Made by a program: the position numbers and the translations under genes. From assembly GCA_016647705.1 (NCBI GenBank), contig CM028335.1, positions 5,534,579 to 5,598,578 of the forward strand: a stretch of 64,000 nucleotides of DNA. The letters run 5' to 3'. Positions 11,938-24,580 of the stretch are shown here, in pieces; the stretch's first letter is position 1; every line of letters begins with the position of its first letter. Source of the DNA: Eucommia ulmoides (taxonomy: Eukaryota > Streptophyta > Magnoliopsida > Garryales > Eucommiaceae). The notes beneath the pieces were generated by a model, which searched no databases, was not told the origin of the DNA, and was given only the letters and a program-made list of their open reading frames with translations.

Positions 11938-13325
11938 TGATGGCCCAATAATTATCCAAGAGGGAGTGAATTGGGTTTGACAAATTTTTGTTAATCATAT
12001 CTACTCAATTTTAGCTAAGTATTTATGTGATGGTGTTAAGTGTATAGCGAATATTCAATCAAACAAACAACCACAAACACAAATATAAACAGAAAAGTAA
12101 AGAGTAGAATTAGAGAGATTGACACTAGTATTTATAATAATTCGACAAAACCCATTTACCTACTCTACTCCCTCGAGCTCCTTCGGAGATTTCACTATCT
12201 TTGATCTTCTTTTGGGTGAAGATCAAACTGTCTAAATTCACCACTTGAGAAGTTCATATATCAAGACTTTACAATCTAAAGTGAATATGTTTCACTCACA
12301 AATATCTCCTCTTGAGTAAAACCCTTACTCAAGATTTACAATCAAATTCTCACTGTCTCACAAAATGAAGTTTCAACACTCACAAGATAAAGAACTCAAT
12401 AATCTATGTGTATAAAGCTATAATACAACAATCACTCAAGAATATGAATCAAGAAAGAAAGAAAGTGGTGTTACACAAAATTTTGCTTGAAAACTTTGGT
12501 AGTATATCTCTTTGAAGCATTTTGTGTGATTTATCTTTGTAGCTCAATTGGTTAGTTGATATTTCCAACAATCTTTCCACATTTTATATATGTAGAGAAG
12601 TGTTTGGAGGATTTCACAATTAAAGTGTAGAGTAGATATTACCATTGGGTGTGATCTCTTCAAGTGTCAAGACATAGGCTCCTTCTTACTTTCAATTCTC
12701 TACAAATTTGTCAAGAGTCTAACCACTTTTTCCAACACTATAAATGCAAGACATATCTTATTAATTGTATAGGAACCATTATCCATTTTGTCATGATGAC
12801 AGCAAAAAAATACAACAAAGTTTTCAGATATTCAAAATGTATGTAGAGAGTATGGTTGGTCATTATTACATTTAGACAAATCTTGGTGGAGGTCTTCAAA
12901 GGTAGGGATAGATCATTAAAGACATGGCTCCTCCAATTTGAAATTTAATCAAGATAATAAAGAGTATGGTTGGTATGAGACAAAGTATTGTATACCATAA
13001 CTTAGTCAACCCTACCATAAAATAGGTATGCATTTAATACTCCATTCACTTGCACATGTTGGTCAAATTCATCTATTTCATGAGTATAATATGAGGACCA
13101 CAATACATGATGTACAATGACATTTATACATCAAATACATGATGTACAATGACATTTATACATGAATACCACATACTCGATCATTTAGAAATATTCAAAA
13201 CAAGATTCAACAGTTAATCACATTTTACATGAAAAACAGAATTTTCAGAGCAGTTTAGCCAATTTGTCAATTAATCATGGATATAATGTTGAACATATCA
13301 ATTGATCATACATATATCATGTAGA
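11938..13325 (-). repeat. Copia-1 3' LTR, outer segment
   Basis: This aligns along its length with 59678-61055, for example gtgaattgggttt...caaattt and attcaatcaaacaaacaa. It ends at the gtaga duplication where Copia-2 inserted, and the rest of the LTR resumes at 36623. The small open frame 12664-12846 lies in the LTR and has no support as a gene. Confidence 0.9.
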
Positions 13326-15368
13326 TGTTAGGATTAGAGCCCTACAAGCATATGATCTTGTATTCATTGTTAAATAATAATTAAATATATAAAGATACAT
13401 GTTTCGTTTGGCATATGTTATTAGTAATATTTTAAATATCATTGAAAATTTCTTGATTATTTCGTCACCTTAAACTTAGTATGTAATTGTTACATCCATG
13501 AGGATTAAGTTTAAAAGTAAAAGTCTATATTGTCCGTAATTGATAATTAAAATTTGGAATCTTTGATTAATTAAAATTACTAGTATGGTTCGTGACCATT
13601 GAGAATAAAACGGTTTTATTCGAACTATCAATGTAGAGACATTGGAAATGGAGGCACTTTATATAATGTGATTAAATAGGACTAGGATAGATGAATTTGA
13701 AATCTTTGATAATTTCCTTTAATAAAAGAGAATGCAAATTTATCATTATGATGATCATGTATTGAACTATGTTAATCATGAGTGATTAATAGACTCTTAT
13801 TTGTAATATTGTATCTTTTGACTAATTCGGTAAAGATTCATTGTTTGAATTAAATTCTTATTATGTTGTAGACATGGTGAAATAAATGGTTGAGAATATT
13901 AGTCATAGATACGGAATCCATTTCTTCCAATCGGAAGTTATAAAATAATTTTCTTGCGTAATAATTCGGGTCTTGAACAAAGAGTGCTCGATTTATGATT
14001 AGATCATAAATAAATTATTCATTAGAAGATCATGGGTACACAAGGTTAAAGATGTAATTGGAGAGGACAACGAATTTTTAACCTAACTCTAATTATGAAC
14101 TATTTTTTGAGGATTGATCTGTATGTAATGATTTTATCAAATGAGTTATTCTTTGAGTAATTAATTGTATAATTTCAAAAGTGCAATTTCAGATTTTTAG
14201 TAGAGTAATCTTGAAATTAATAAATTAGATTTATTAATTAAAGAGTTTGATTTATGGTCAAATTTATTGGAGCTTCAATTATTGATCCATGAGTCCCCAA
14301 GTTTGCTCCATAAACATTGAATTGAACAAAGGGTATTTTGAGTTTTATAATTAATTTGGAATTAATAATATTACATGGAAAAATATTTCCTACTTGACAC
14401 ATTATATTATGACAAATGTTATCTAAATAAATCTATTACTTAATTTAAAATTAATTAAATATTAAATACTTAGATTATTTAATTTAAAGAAATGGTTTTG
14501 TTTACAAAATTTAAAGATATCACATGGGTTGGTTTTCTACTTTTGGTGATAAGAAATAAAAACAAATACTAAACAAACAAAAGAAATATGTTGTGATATT
14601 TTTATTGTTTTGTTTTGCTTTTGTCAAAAGGAAAATAATTGTTATTTTATTTTATTTTATTTTTGTTAAAAGACAAATAATTGTTATTTTGTTTTATTTT
14701 GTTTTTTGTCAAAAAGAAAATAATAATTATTTTATTTTGTTTTGTTTTTGTCTAAAGGCAAATAATATTTTTTTTGTTACCCATGTGACTTGTCGTAATT
14801 AGAGGAAGAAAAGAAAGAAAGAAAGTAATTTCTTTATATATACATACAAAGACTAAAGAAAGAGTTTCTTAAGAGAGTTTTTTGTAAGAGCTTCATTTTC
14901 CTTTTGATGAATAAGTTTTCCTTTTGAGTTGTATTCTTAATTCTTGAATTCTTCACAAAACTAAAATATTTCTAATGTATGATTCCTCTCATGTGTTGAG
15001 AAAATCCAAAGAAAATATTGTCTCTAATTCTTAAGGAGATGTCACTCGTCTCGCTTCAATCGGTGTGGAGTCAAGGTTTGAAAGTGTAATATATCTGAAA
15101 ATTTATATTTTTGAAAATATTATTTTATATAAATTTAATATTTTTTAGGACGGTTTTGTGAATTGGTCGTATAAATAATATTTGACAATTTTGGGGTTAA
15201 ATATTAATTTTAAAATAATTTTTAAAAGTTTTGGGATTACTGTGTTATTTAAAAATATATTTTTAAGAGTTTTAGGGTATAATTAATATTTTCTTTATTT
15301 TAGGAAATATTGTGTAAATAACAAGAATATGTTCATGCCTGTGTACAAGTGGATGTTTGTTGATCACA

Positions 15369-15402
<34 letters not shown>

Positions 15403-16819
15403 TAATTACAATTACAATTCCTTAAATATTAAGGAAGTGCATTACATGTGTAATGGTGTTATGTTTTCAATTAAATAATAAAATAATAATGATAAATGAA
15501 TTATCCTGATCTCATGATAATATATATGCTAATGAATAAGTTCATATATACATACATATCTACCTACACACACACACACACATATTTATAATATGACATT
15601 CTAAACGAAAAAGAGAGAAAAATGATAAATCAGAAAGAAAAATAAAATTTATATCGTAAATATTTTGGTTCGAGTTCCGGTTTCGGATTTCAAGTAGAAT
15701 TTCTAACTCTTCGAAAATTTGTATTTAATCTGTCTATTGGGTGATTTAAGCTATTATTATTAGCGAACTATAGTTGTTAGTTCGCATGAAATAATTATGA
15801 TTATGTGAAAATCATGTCAATGTACTTTATTCGTTGTATTAATTAAATTCATGTATTAGAGGGGTTGAAATTCTACTGAGCGTTGGTGTAAGACCCCGAT
15901 CGTTGATATATGCATAGTCTAAGTCGTGTTTTAAAATATTTCGGAAATAACAGGGTGAATGGCGATACTAATTAAGTGATTTAAAAGTTGAGGGGGTTAA
16001 TTCGTAATTTTAAAAACATTAAAAATTATAAGTTGGTTTAATTAATATCCTATCAAAAAATAAAGGGAAGCTTGATGTAAAATGAAATATTATATATATA
16101 GAGAGAACGAGACAGTAGAAACACATAGAGGAGAAATGGCCACTTGGCCGGCCGTTTGATCACACATTCACATCAATATATATATATATATATATATATA
16201 GATAAACGAAGAAGAGTCTAGAAGAGGGGTCCGACGGTGTGGGTTGTTCTGTTGCCGATTGTGTAGGGTCACCGGCGGTGGCTTTGCATGTTCTATCTGT
16301 GTGTGTATGTCTCGTCGCCCGTAAGTGAAGATGTGTGTGTTCCCTGTTTGTTTTTCTGTTAATCTGTCGTGGGTGTGCCGTTCGGCTGTTTTGTTTGTGA
16401 CAGTGTGTGCGTGTGTTCATCACTACGTATGCGTGTATGCTGTTTGTCGGATTTGTCGTCGGTGATCATATGGGTATGAGTATGGGTTGTTGGCGTGGGT
16501 GTGTTTCTTCGGCGGGTGTATGCATATATGTGCATTTTTCATTGTGTGTAGGTGGTCGTTAGTGTATGTGTGCGTTTGTGGGTCTGTGATGGGTGTTGAT
16601 TGTTCATCGTCGGCGTTGTGGGAGTGGATTTTTTTTATGCATGTGTGTGTGTTGTTCCTGTTGTGTGTTTTGTGTGTGTATGTGTCCAATTGTTGAGGTG
16701 AGCATGTGGGTGTGTTGTGTATGTATGGACATTCATGGGTGATGGTGGCCATAGTTGGCGAGAAGAGAGAGAGAGAGATGGTTGAGCTTCAAAACAGAGT
16801 AGAGAGAAAGAGCAACAAG

Positions 16820-17005
16820 TTCGCCTAAGGGGGAAGACGTTCGCCTCAGCGGAAAAGGGTCAGTGTGCAGATAAGAAAGTAAGGGAAGCGGTTCGCCTAG
16901 GCAATGGTTATTTCGCCTAGGCGGAAGAGTGTCAGCAAGTGAACTAAAGCAGAAAAGGAGCGTGTTCGCCGCGGTGGTGGATTTTGCGCCTAGGCGGTGA
17001 GAGTA
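16820..17005. repeat. Dispersed TTCGCCTAGGCGG-type palindromic repeats
   Basis: At least six copies related to ttcgcctaggcgg occur (ttcgcctaaggg, ttcgcctcagcgg, ttcgcctaggc, tttcgcctaggcgg, ttcgccgcggtgg, gcgcctaggcggtg). The core CGCCTAGGCG is a perfect palindrome. They cluster in the TG-rich part of the solo LTR. Confidence 0.7.
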
Positions 17006-17586
17006 TGAGTATAAATTGAGAAATTTTAAGGAGATCGACAACCGTTTCGGAACGAGTAACGTTTCTCGTTATATCTTATGAATGTTAACTTTAATTATTA
17101 ACATAAAAAATATCGAAATGACTATAATAAATATCGAGATTGTTCCCATAAATAAATTTGAGCAATACTAGTTGAATAGTTATGTTTTATAATAAAATGC
17201 GAGGAATAGAAAATTAAGACCTGCATTTCATGGTTAGGTTATTTTTACATAAAATATTAATTTAGACCCAGTCACTATTAGGTTCGCAGACATCGGACTA
17301 CCGGTAGAGAATAGTTGGTAAAAGCCTTCGGAGCGAATAACCAGGTGAGTGTAGTGTCTTCTAGTAAATATATTTTCATATATATATATATGATGAAAAA
17401 ATGTGTTTATTTATAGTTGAACAAATTTATAACTTATATGGATCAAGCGTATTTGGGTGTTTCTGAAATTGTAGATTTCATTATTTTTCTAAAAGGGTAG
17501 AAGTTGATTGTGGACAGAGTTGTGGTTGTTGAGGTGGAAATGAGTTGTTGTTGTTGAGGTGAGGTGGAAATTGGTGTTTGGGGATT

Positions 17587-17722
17587 CACCTGCTTGGCAT
17601 AGTCCAGTAGAGCGTTATTCACCTGTATAGCATAGTCCAGCAGAACGTTGTTCACCTGCTTGGCGTAGTTCAGCAGAGCGTTGTTCACCTGCTTGGCATA
17701 GTCCAGCAGAGCGTTATTATGT
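17587..17722. repeat. Minisatellite, about 36-bp unit, four copies
   Basis: Units of the form ttcacctgcttggcatagtc plus cagcagagcgttg repeat four times with few changes. The array lies immediately before the cccgttaggaaggcatatcc landmark of this LTR family. Confidence 0.92.
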
Positions 17723-18893
17723 CCCGTTAGGAAGGCATATCCTACGGGTGGTACGGTACCGTTACAAATCCCGATCGTGAGGTGAAAACGATCACATGGC
17801 TAGCTGGGATGTGGTGTGGTGTCATATGTGGTGTTTTGTTGTATATGGTAATTGGGATGAGTACATCTATACATATTCTTTTATACTGGATTGATATGTT
17901 CTGATTTCATTATACTATATGGTTAGTTAAATTATTTTGGTTGATTTTCACTGTTTAGTTGGGGTGCTATATATATTGTATATGTATATGTATATGTATA
18001 TGGATATTGATTCTGTGGTGACAGGAAAAAAGTGTTTTCCTTATGGTATCAGATATTTACATATTATGAGATTTTTATTTAATATGTGATGTTTATATGT
18101 TTTATGATTGATACATCTAAAATATTTTTATTAAGAAGACAGTACACTCACAGGTGCAGCAGTTAGAAGTCGGTCCCCTACGGGCACTAGGTGGAGTTAT
18201 GTGAGAGTTTTGAGATGAGCTATTTGAGGTAAACCTGTGAGAGGTTCCTGGTTATTATATGATGTTATTATTGTTAGGGATGGGTGTGTCCCCCATATGA
18301 GAGGATGTATATGGCCTGTATATGCGATTATATATATATGTATGCATAGTGTCGTTTTCGAGTTGGTTGGATGTTCAGGTGATGTAGTGTCCACGTCACG
18401 CCGGCCCCAGGGTGATGGGTGTCCGGGGTGGGGTATGACAGTTGGCTCACAACCCTACAGTTTTAATTGCAGGGCCGGTGAGAACGAAAAAGGCAACATG
18501 AATTTTAGTTGAATTTCTATTTGTAATAATTACATTTATTATTTACTGTTGAAAAATTGAATCGATGTATTCGATAAATATAAGTGGTCGTTGTAGCGTT
18601 GTAAAATTTATCGGATTTTATAGAATGAAATATTGGTCATTCGGTGTTAGTGTGGATTTTCCAAAGGGAGAAACCGCGTGGTGGCTTGGGAAAACCAGGC
18701 CGTTACAGGAAGGTCCATGGTCTCATGGCATTTTCTTCGAGTCTGCACTACAAGAAGTATTCTATGGTACCTCTAATTTTGTTGTATTATTTAAATAATA
18801 TTCCTATAAAGGTTTTAGCTTTCATCTCGGTAATGTTTTTTTGAAATCCACCGAGATAAACTTTCGCTGTGTACCGATCGATTTTCCAACGAT

Positions 18894-18906
18894 TGGTATC
18901 AGAGCT
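18894..18906 (+). promoter_or_regulatory. Copia-2 primer binding site
   Basis: TGGTATCAGAGC directly follows the 5' LTR. It is the standard site in plant Copia elements complementary to the 3' end of initiator methionine tRNA, and marks the start of minus-strand cDNA synthesis. Confidence 0.92.
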
Positions 18907-19349
18907 AGGTTATAGGCAATATTATTTTAATAAGATTTATATATGAATGTTTGAGTATGGCACAAAAGCATATGATGCAATTTTATGGATGTTTTAATGT
19001 TCATGTGATAAATGTGATTAATATATGGTTTTTGTGTTTTGGTCGTTAATTATATGGTTTCTTTGGATTATGATTAGTTTTTGTGATCCCATAGGGAATA
19101 TATTTTGGTTTTGTAATTTTTTGTAAATTTTAATTTTACAAAATTTTTAAATTCCAACCGGACCACCTAAGATGAACAAACTGAGCATATCTGTTTAGAT
19201 GCGAGCGATCGGGTTTTTTAAGGCGCGCAGTCAGACGGTGAAGATTATGAGGATTGAAGAATTGGACATGTGCAATCAAAATCTTGTAATTTTTATTTTT
19301 AATCCAAAAGAACCCGGCCAAAATATCTTATTTTTTATTTTGTGTTATT

Positions 19350-19381
<32 letters not shown>

Positions 19382-19883
19382 TGTGACAATCATATAAAAT
19401 GCTCATGCAAATAACATGCCATATAAGTTAGAAAGTGCCCACTCAAAATATTTTTAAAACATGACATACTACATAGAAGATAGGGTATTCAAATTTTTGT
19501 TTAAAATTGACATCTCCTACTAATGCAAATTTGAATTAAGTTTTGAGTTTCGGAATAGTGGGTTACACTCATAAAGATATAATTAAATCATTAATTATAT
19601 CTTGACCAAAATAAAACGGTTATAAATAAATATTTAGAATTATGAGATATTTAGCGGAAACATTTATTAATTTGAGAAAGTCTTGGTTCAATTAGATATG
19701 AATTGACCTACCCTACAACAACATTTTATTTCAGGAAATTGAATAATCGTGGTATATGTAAATAGTTTATTTTTGTATTTTAATAAATTATTGATCATGC
19801 ATCATATTTACAATGCCTAATATTTTATGATATTTATTGCAAAAATTAAATGTTATTTTTTTTTTTATTTATTTTTCAACAAT
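18907..19883 (+). other. Copia-2 leader between primer site and gag
   Basis: About 980 bp of AT-rich untranslated sequence with no recognisable gene. Small open frames at 19199-19414 lack similarity to retroelement proteins. It includes a TA run followed by poly-T at 19351-19382. Confidence 0.6.
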
Positions 19884-20441
19884 ATGTCTAATCCAATCAT
19901 CGCCATACTTGCTAATGAACAATTAACCGAAGAAAATTTTGTCATGTGGAAAAGTAACATGAACATTGTACTATTTTGTAAAAATTATAAGTTTGTCCTC
20001 ACGGAGAAATGTCCTCCAGAATCTACCACCAACGCAACTCGAAACGTTCAGGATGTATGTGATCATTGGATTTTAGCAGACATGTCTGAAGTGTTGAGAA
20101 CCAAACATAAAAAAATAGAAACTGCATATGAGATAATGAAGTCTCTACTGAAAATGTTTGGGTGACCCTCTGATCAACTGTACCATAAGGTCATTAAGAC
20201 TATAAATGGGGCGATGATTGACGAGGCTACCCAAGTAGGGATGATTGTAGAAACTCTATCCTCAAGTTTTCTCCAGTTCAAGAGCAACTATTTTATGAAT
20301 AAGTTGAAGTATAATATGACTAAGCTGCTAAATGAGCTTCAAACTTTCAAATCGATTTAAAAAAAAAAAAAAACATGTTGAAACAAAAGTTGTTGAAGGG
20401 AATGTTGTTGAAGCCCAACCTTCCTCTAGCAAGAATAATAC
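19884..20441 (+). pseudogene. Copia-2 gag, N-terminal and central part
   Basis: An ATG at 19884 opens MSNPIIAILANEQLTEENF followed by WKSNMNIVL, the conserved start of plant Copia gag proteins that form the virus-like particle. Further gag motifs (LRTKHKK, IETAYEIMKSL) follow. A stop after 20165 and frame changes then break it, although similarity continues through LSSSFLQFKSNYFMNKLKYN-like sequence to about 20350. A solo LTR interrupts it at 20442. Confidence 0.82.
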
Positions 20442-22845
20442 TATTGATCCTAAGATTTTGATGGATAATTAAATGTTGATATTTTTTGTGAAACTAACAA
20501 GTTTATTAAGTATTTCAGTGTAAGAGTTTCATTGAGGATAGTATCATGAAGAAATGGTTAAAGATGCTAAGGATGCAAAGAGACTGACAAAGAGACGAGC
20601 ATTAAGAGACGGAAGACTTTGAAGAATTTAGGAGAAAACAACTCAGGTTAATTTTTACTGTTAATATATCCCAATTAGGATTACACACGGCACAAAATAA
20701 ATTTATGTTTATGTGTATTTTTATTGGGATCCTTATTAGTTAATATATTTGCTCCAATGTGAAATTAAAGAAGAAATATTGATCTAAGAAATATTAGTGC
20801 TTAAAATTGATTAATATGTTTCAATTCAGTTAACCAAGAAAATAAATCAGTTAAATGAGCAAAAACGTCGAATATTGGAGTGGAAATGAACTAAGGAAAA
20901 GTTGTTCCAGTGTTGATCGGTCAACCGATAGGTGTAGGCTGGAAATCAGTGTAGTCTCTGGATCGATTGGTCGACCTATGACCGATACATGAACTCTCTG
21001 AATCGATCAATCGATAGATCATGGAGGATCAGTCCACCTATGGCCTATACATGAAATCTCTTAATTAATCAATCGACAGATCATGGAGGATCGGTCGACC
21101 GACTATGACCGAGAAATAGCCTGGAGAGTATTCTGAATTGATCAGTTAACCAATACATGGGGGATCGGTCGACCGACTGGCGAGTATTTTTGGCTTGGGC
21201 TACAACCTGAATCAATCGATCGACTTATGGAATTTGGTCGGTCAAACGATGGGTTTATTTCAGGTTTAGAGGATTTCGTGGATTTGATCAAAAAGTAACT
21301 GTTACAAGCCGTTTTATGATTTAAATCTGAGAGATATCTTAGGGATTTGATATTATTTAAGATATATGGTTGCTATTTTGATGTTCCTAAAGATATGGTT
21401 CATATATTTTGAATATTTCTCAAATTGGTACATTTAATTCTTTCTATCCTATCTATTTGAGACTGAGAAATATTTGAGGGATTAAATTGAATGATTTAAA
21501 AGCTATAAATTAAGTGAATTGAATCAGGATTGAGTCATATCAATATAAAGGGTCTACAAGAGCAATTAAGTGTTATGATATGTGAAAACTAGCCGTTGGA
21601 GGGTTTGTTTCAAATTCTTATATATAGACCTGCGTTTTTTCATTTGAAAAGATCCCAATCAATTGTTTTTCAAGAGCTATTTAGTTCCTGAACTTTCTGA
21701 GGGTTTTTATTCTAAAGTTATACTGAGAGTATTGTGAGATTATCTTTAAAAAAAGTTATTGAAGAAGTGTGCGAAAATTATTGTTGTCACTGATCTAAAG
21801 TTTCATTGCATTCATTCGGTGGTATCCTGGCAAGATCATTCCAAGCTTGAGCTTTTTATTGATATTTGAGATTACTATTTATTGCTTGGAATCTAGATCT
21901 TTGAAATTGTTTTTTTGAACTTAAATTGCTTGAAAATATTTTTGAAACGATTTTTTTTTTTTGTGAAAATCTAATTATGTGTTAAATTGTGTACTACCCG
22001 TTATTTATTAAAAATCAAAATTTGAAATTCTCACTTTTTTTCTATCACTAGTATTTATCTGGACATTAATTGAGTTTAAATTAATCTGAGGTGGTAAAAG
22101 TTCCGAGTGGGAAAAACTTATCAATTTCTTGTAATTATTGAGTTGTGTGCGGATTAGATATTATTGGGAATATCTAATCAGGGGTAATTGGGTTTCAATC
22201 TCTTCTGGTAACGAGATTAAAGTTTGATCTTTACCTGGTGCATAAAAAGATTAAGTTACTATTTTCCCGTGAAAAGAGTTAGATGTTAATTCTTCCTGAA
22301 TAGAATTAGATTTTGAGTGAATTTATAACGGTTCCATCCTTATCAGGCAAAAGGATACTTAGAGTGATTTTGTGAGATTTAATTCTTAATCCTAAGGTAT
22401 AAAAATAATTAGGTCGTGATTTTTGGTAATAGAATTAGGTTACTCTTTAACTTGATAAAAGATAGAGATTCTTCCTTAACTTGTGAAAAGAAAAATTGTA
22501 AAAGTTGATTTTGAGTCTGTGAAAAGAACCATTGTGTAAAGATTTGGTTTCTACCTGGGAAAGAAATCTTGAGTTTCGTGGGTGCGACTCTCCGTAGGGC
22601 TCGGAGAACTGGATTAGTCAAAAGTAACTTGGTGAACCAGTTTAAATTTTGGAGTGATGTTATTTTACTTTATTTATTTTTAGTTGTTTGCGTGTGCACC
22701 TACTTTACATAACACTTATCCACTATTATAAAGATGATAATTAATTTAGAATAAAATTAATTATTTAAATTTTCAAGTGTTATAATTTGATTTATTTTTA
22801 TAACTACCCAATTCACCCCCTCTTGGGTAGATCACTGGGCCAACA
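20442..22845 (+). mobile_element. Solo LTR inside Copia-2 gag
   Basis: Flanked by perfect 5-bp duplications aatac (20437-20441 and 22846-22850); removing it rejoins gag at the Lys/Asn-rich segment before the zinc knuckle. The first bases are tattgatcc (TA instead of TG) and the last are ccaaca. There is no coding capacity. It contains palindromic repeats around GGTCGACC and, at 22180-22560, degenerate repeats of gtgaaaag/agattaagtt. Confidence 0.78.
20915..21260. repeat. Degenerate tandem repeats with ATCGATCGATCGACC and GGTCGACCG palindromes
   Basis: Units of roughly 60-110 bp contain pairs such as ggatcggtcgaccgacta and aatcgatcaatcgatagatc separated by tatgaccgatacatgaa-like spacers. About four units are visible. 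The cores are self-complementary. Confidence 0.75.
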
Positions 22846-22850
22846 AATAC

Positions 22851-23060
22851 TAAGAGGAAAAAGTAGACTGGAGGAAATGTCAAGTTAATTGGAAGAGGCA
22901 AGTCCAGAAAGAACAAGAGCAACAACAACTCAAAAGACAAGAAGCCGAAAGAAAATTGTTTCCATTGCAGTATAGATGGGCACTGGAAGAAACATTGTAA
23001 AAAGTATCTTGAAGAGCTCAAACAAAATAAGGAAGATAAATTTGATTTACTTGTCTTAGA
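22851..23060 (+). pseudogene. Copia-2 gag C-terminus with CCHC zinc knuckle
   Basis: After the solo LTR the frame reads a Lys/Asn-rich basic stretch and then CFHCSIDGHWKKHC, a complete CX2CX4HX4C nucleocapsid zinc knuckle that packages element RNA, followed by KKYLEELKQNK. The frame runs on to the protease region. Confidence 0.85.
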
Positions 23061-23069
23061 AGACTGTCT

Positions 23070-24580
23070 AGATGAAAATGATTTGTCACCCTGGATAGTG
23101 GATTCAAGAGCAACTGACCATGTTTGTTTTTCTTTACAGATGATTAGTTTACCAGTGGAACTAACTGATGGAGGCTTCACAATGAGAGTTGGAACATGGG
23201 CTCTAGTTTCAGCTAAAGCAGTGGGAGAAGTTCGACTGCAGTTTAATAATAATAAATTTCTTGTTTTGAACAATGTTTATTATATTCCCGGTTTCCGTAG
23301 AAACTTGATTTATGTTTCTAGAGTTAATGAACAATGTTTTAATGTTTCTTTTAATAATAAATCAGTTGCTATTTCTAGAAATTGTTTGAATATTTGTTCT
23401 GGATACTTAGATAATGGTCTTTATATGATAAAGCCAAAATTAAACTCTCTGCTTAATATTGAAATGTTTACAATTGAACAACCTAAGCCTAAAAAATAAA
23501 AGATTTCTCATGACAATGAAACATACCTTTGGCATCTTAGATTAGGTCATATTAACCTAAACAAGATTGAAAGACTGGTAAAGGATGGTCTTTTAAAAGA
23601 GCTAAAAATTAGCACATTACCAATTTATGAATCTTGTCTAAAATGCAAAATGACTAAGAAACCTTTCTATGCAAAAGGTTTTAGAGCCAACGAACTTCTC
23701 GAGTTAGTACATTCAGACGTTTGCAGACCAATGAATATGCATGCTAGAGGAGGTTATGAATATTTCATCACTTTCATTGATGATTATTCAAGGTATGGTT
23801 ATGCTTACCTAATGCAAAAGAAATCTGAAACTTTTGGAAAGTTTAAAGACTTCAAAGCTGAAGCTGAAAAGTAAATAGGTAAATCATTAAAAATCCTACG
23901 ATTAAATCAAGGGGGTGAATACCTTGATACTGAGTTCAAGGATTACCTGCTAGAGTATGGTATTTTTTCCCAGCTCACAGCACCTGGAACACCACAACAG
24001 AATGGTGTTGCAGAACAAATAAATAGAACTTTGCTGGAAATAGTGAGATATATGCTAACCTACTCATCATTACCGATCTTGTTTTGGGGAAATGCGTTAC
24101 AAACTGCATCATACGTTTTGAATGTAGTTCCTTCTAAGTCCATACCGAAGACACCCTTAGATTTATGGAGAGATCGTAAACCTAGTTTGTACTATATTCA
24201 TATATGGCGGTATCTGGCCCATGTGTCGAAAGGAAAAACTGAGAAGATGGAACCACGTTCTGAAGTGTGTATTTTTGTAGGATATCCAAGAGAAACTAGA
24301 GGAGATTTGTTTAATAATCCTCAAGAGAAAAGAGTATTTGTATCAACAAATGCCACTTTCCTTGAACACAATTATATGACAGACTTCAAACCTCGTAGTA
24401 AAATAGTACTAGAGAGTTACTTTCTGATCAGATCAGACTAAAATCAACAACCGTTGTTGAACAACAAAATAAAGAAACCACATCTCAAAATCAGAATCAT
24501 TTACCAACTCGTCGTAGTGAGAGTAGTAAGACTACCTATAAGCTACGAAAGTATCGGATAAGCACAAGTTGCAATTTCTG
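23070..24580 (+). pseudogene. Copia-2 protease and integrase, degraded
   Basis: The protease motif reads SPWIVDSRATDHVC; the catalytic triplet normally DSG is DSR here. The integrase follows with the HHCC-type start WHLRLGHINLNK, the CLKCKM pair (about 23640), core acidic residues in HSDVC and FIDDYSRYG, and the PQQNGVAE glutamate. Stops after 23499 and 23874 split the polyprotein and one lies in the catalytic core. The C-terminal part (24031-24441) reads WRDRKPSL and FVGYPRETRG. Sequence 24442-24580 is a degraded linker. Confidence 0.85.

Larger units (their letters stand above)
15887..18440 (+). mobile_element. Solo LTR (TGTAAGACCCC...GTATGACA) nested in a solo LTR
   Basis: Perfect TSD gttgg at 15882-15886 and 18441-18445. 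It shares ends and internal landmarks with 9882-11835 (inverted) and 28906-36160: gttcgcag near 17282, gtgtcttctagtaaat near 17355, ggcatatcctacgggtggta near 17734 and ccggggtggggt near the end. No gag or pol. Frames rich in Thr/His on the minus strand arise from TG-rich sequence and are not genes. Confidence 0.82.
15085..18707 (+). mobile_element. Solo LTR (TGTAATA...GTTACA), probably Gypsy-type, split by another solo LTR
   Basis: Bounded by 5-bp repeats gaaag (15080-15084) and ggaag (18708-18712); the sister Copia-2 LTR has the uninterrupted ggaag near 36446. It begins TG and ends CA and has no coding region. The string tactgagcgttggctcac, with the gttgg duplicated around the inner insertion, and the GTTACA end are typical of plant Gypsy LTRs. 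Without the nested element it is about 1.06 kb. It includes an (AAT)n run near 15370-15402. Confidence 0.75.
13326..18893 (+). repeat. Copia-2 5' LTR (interrupted)
   Basis: Matches 27501-36617 at both ends: tgttaggattagagccctac at the start and gtaccgatcgattttccaa at the end. A solo LTR (15085-18707) that itself contains another solo LTR splits it. The T/G-rich stretch with short repeats of aaataattgttattttgttt at 14590-14780 occurs in both LTRs and only mimics an open frame. Confidence 0.9.

Noticed and set aside
16160-17041. Thr/His-rich minus-strand open frames, including 109-aa and 102-aa proteins
   Set aside because: They arise from TG-rich solo-LTR sequence read on the CA strand; there is no domain, no conserved start, and the sister LTR does not keep them open.
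17587-17722. CRISPR-like array of 36-bp repeats
   Set aside because: Units are contiguous with no unique spacers, and the context is a plant LTR; it is a minisatellite.
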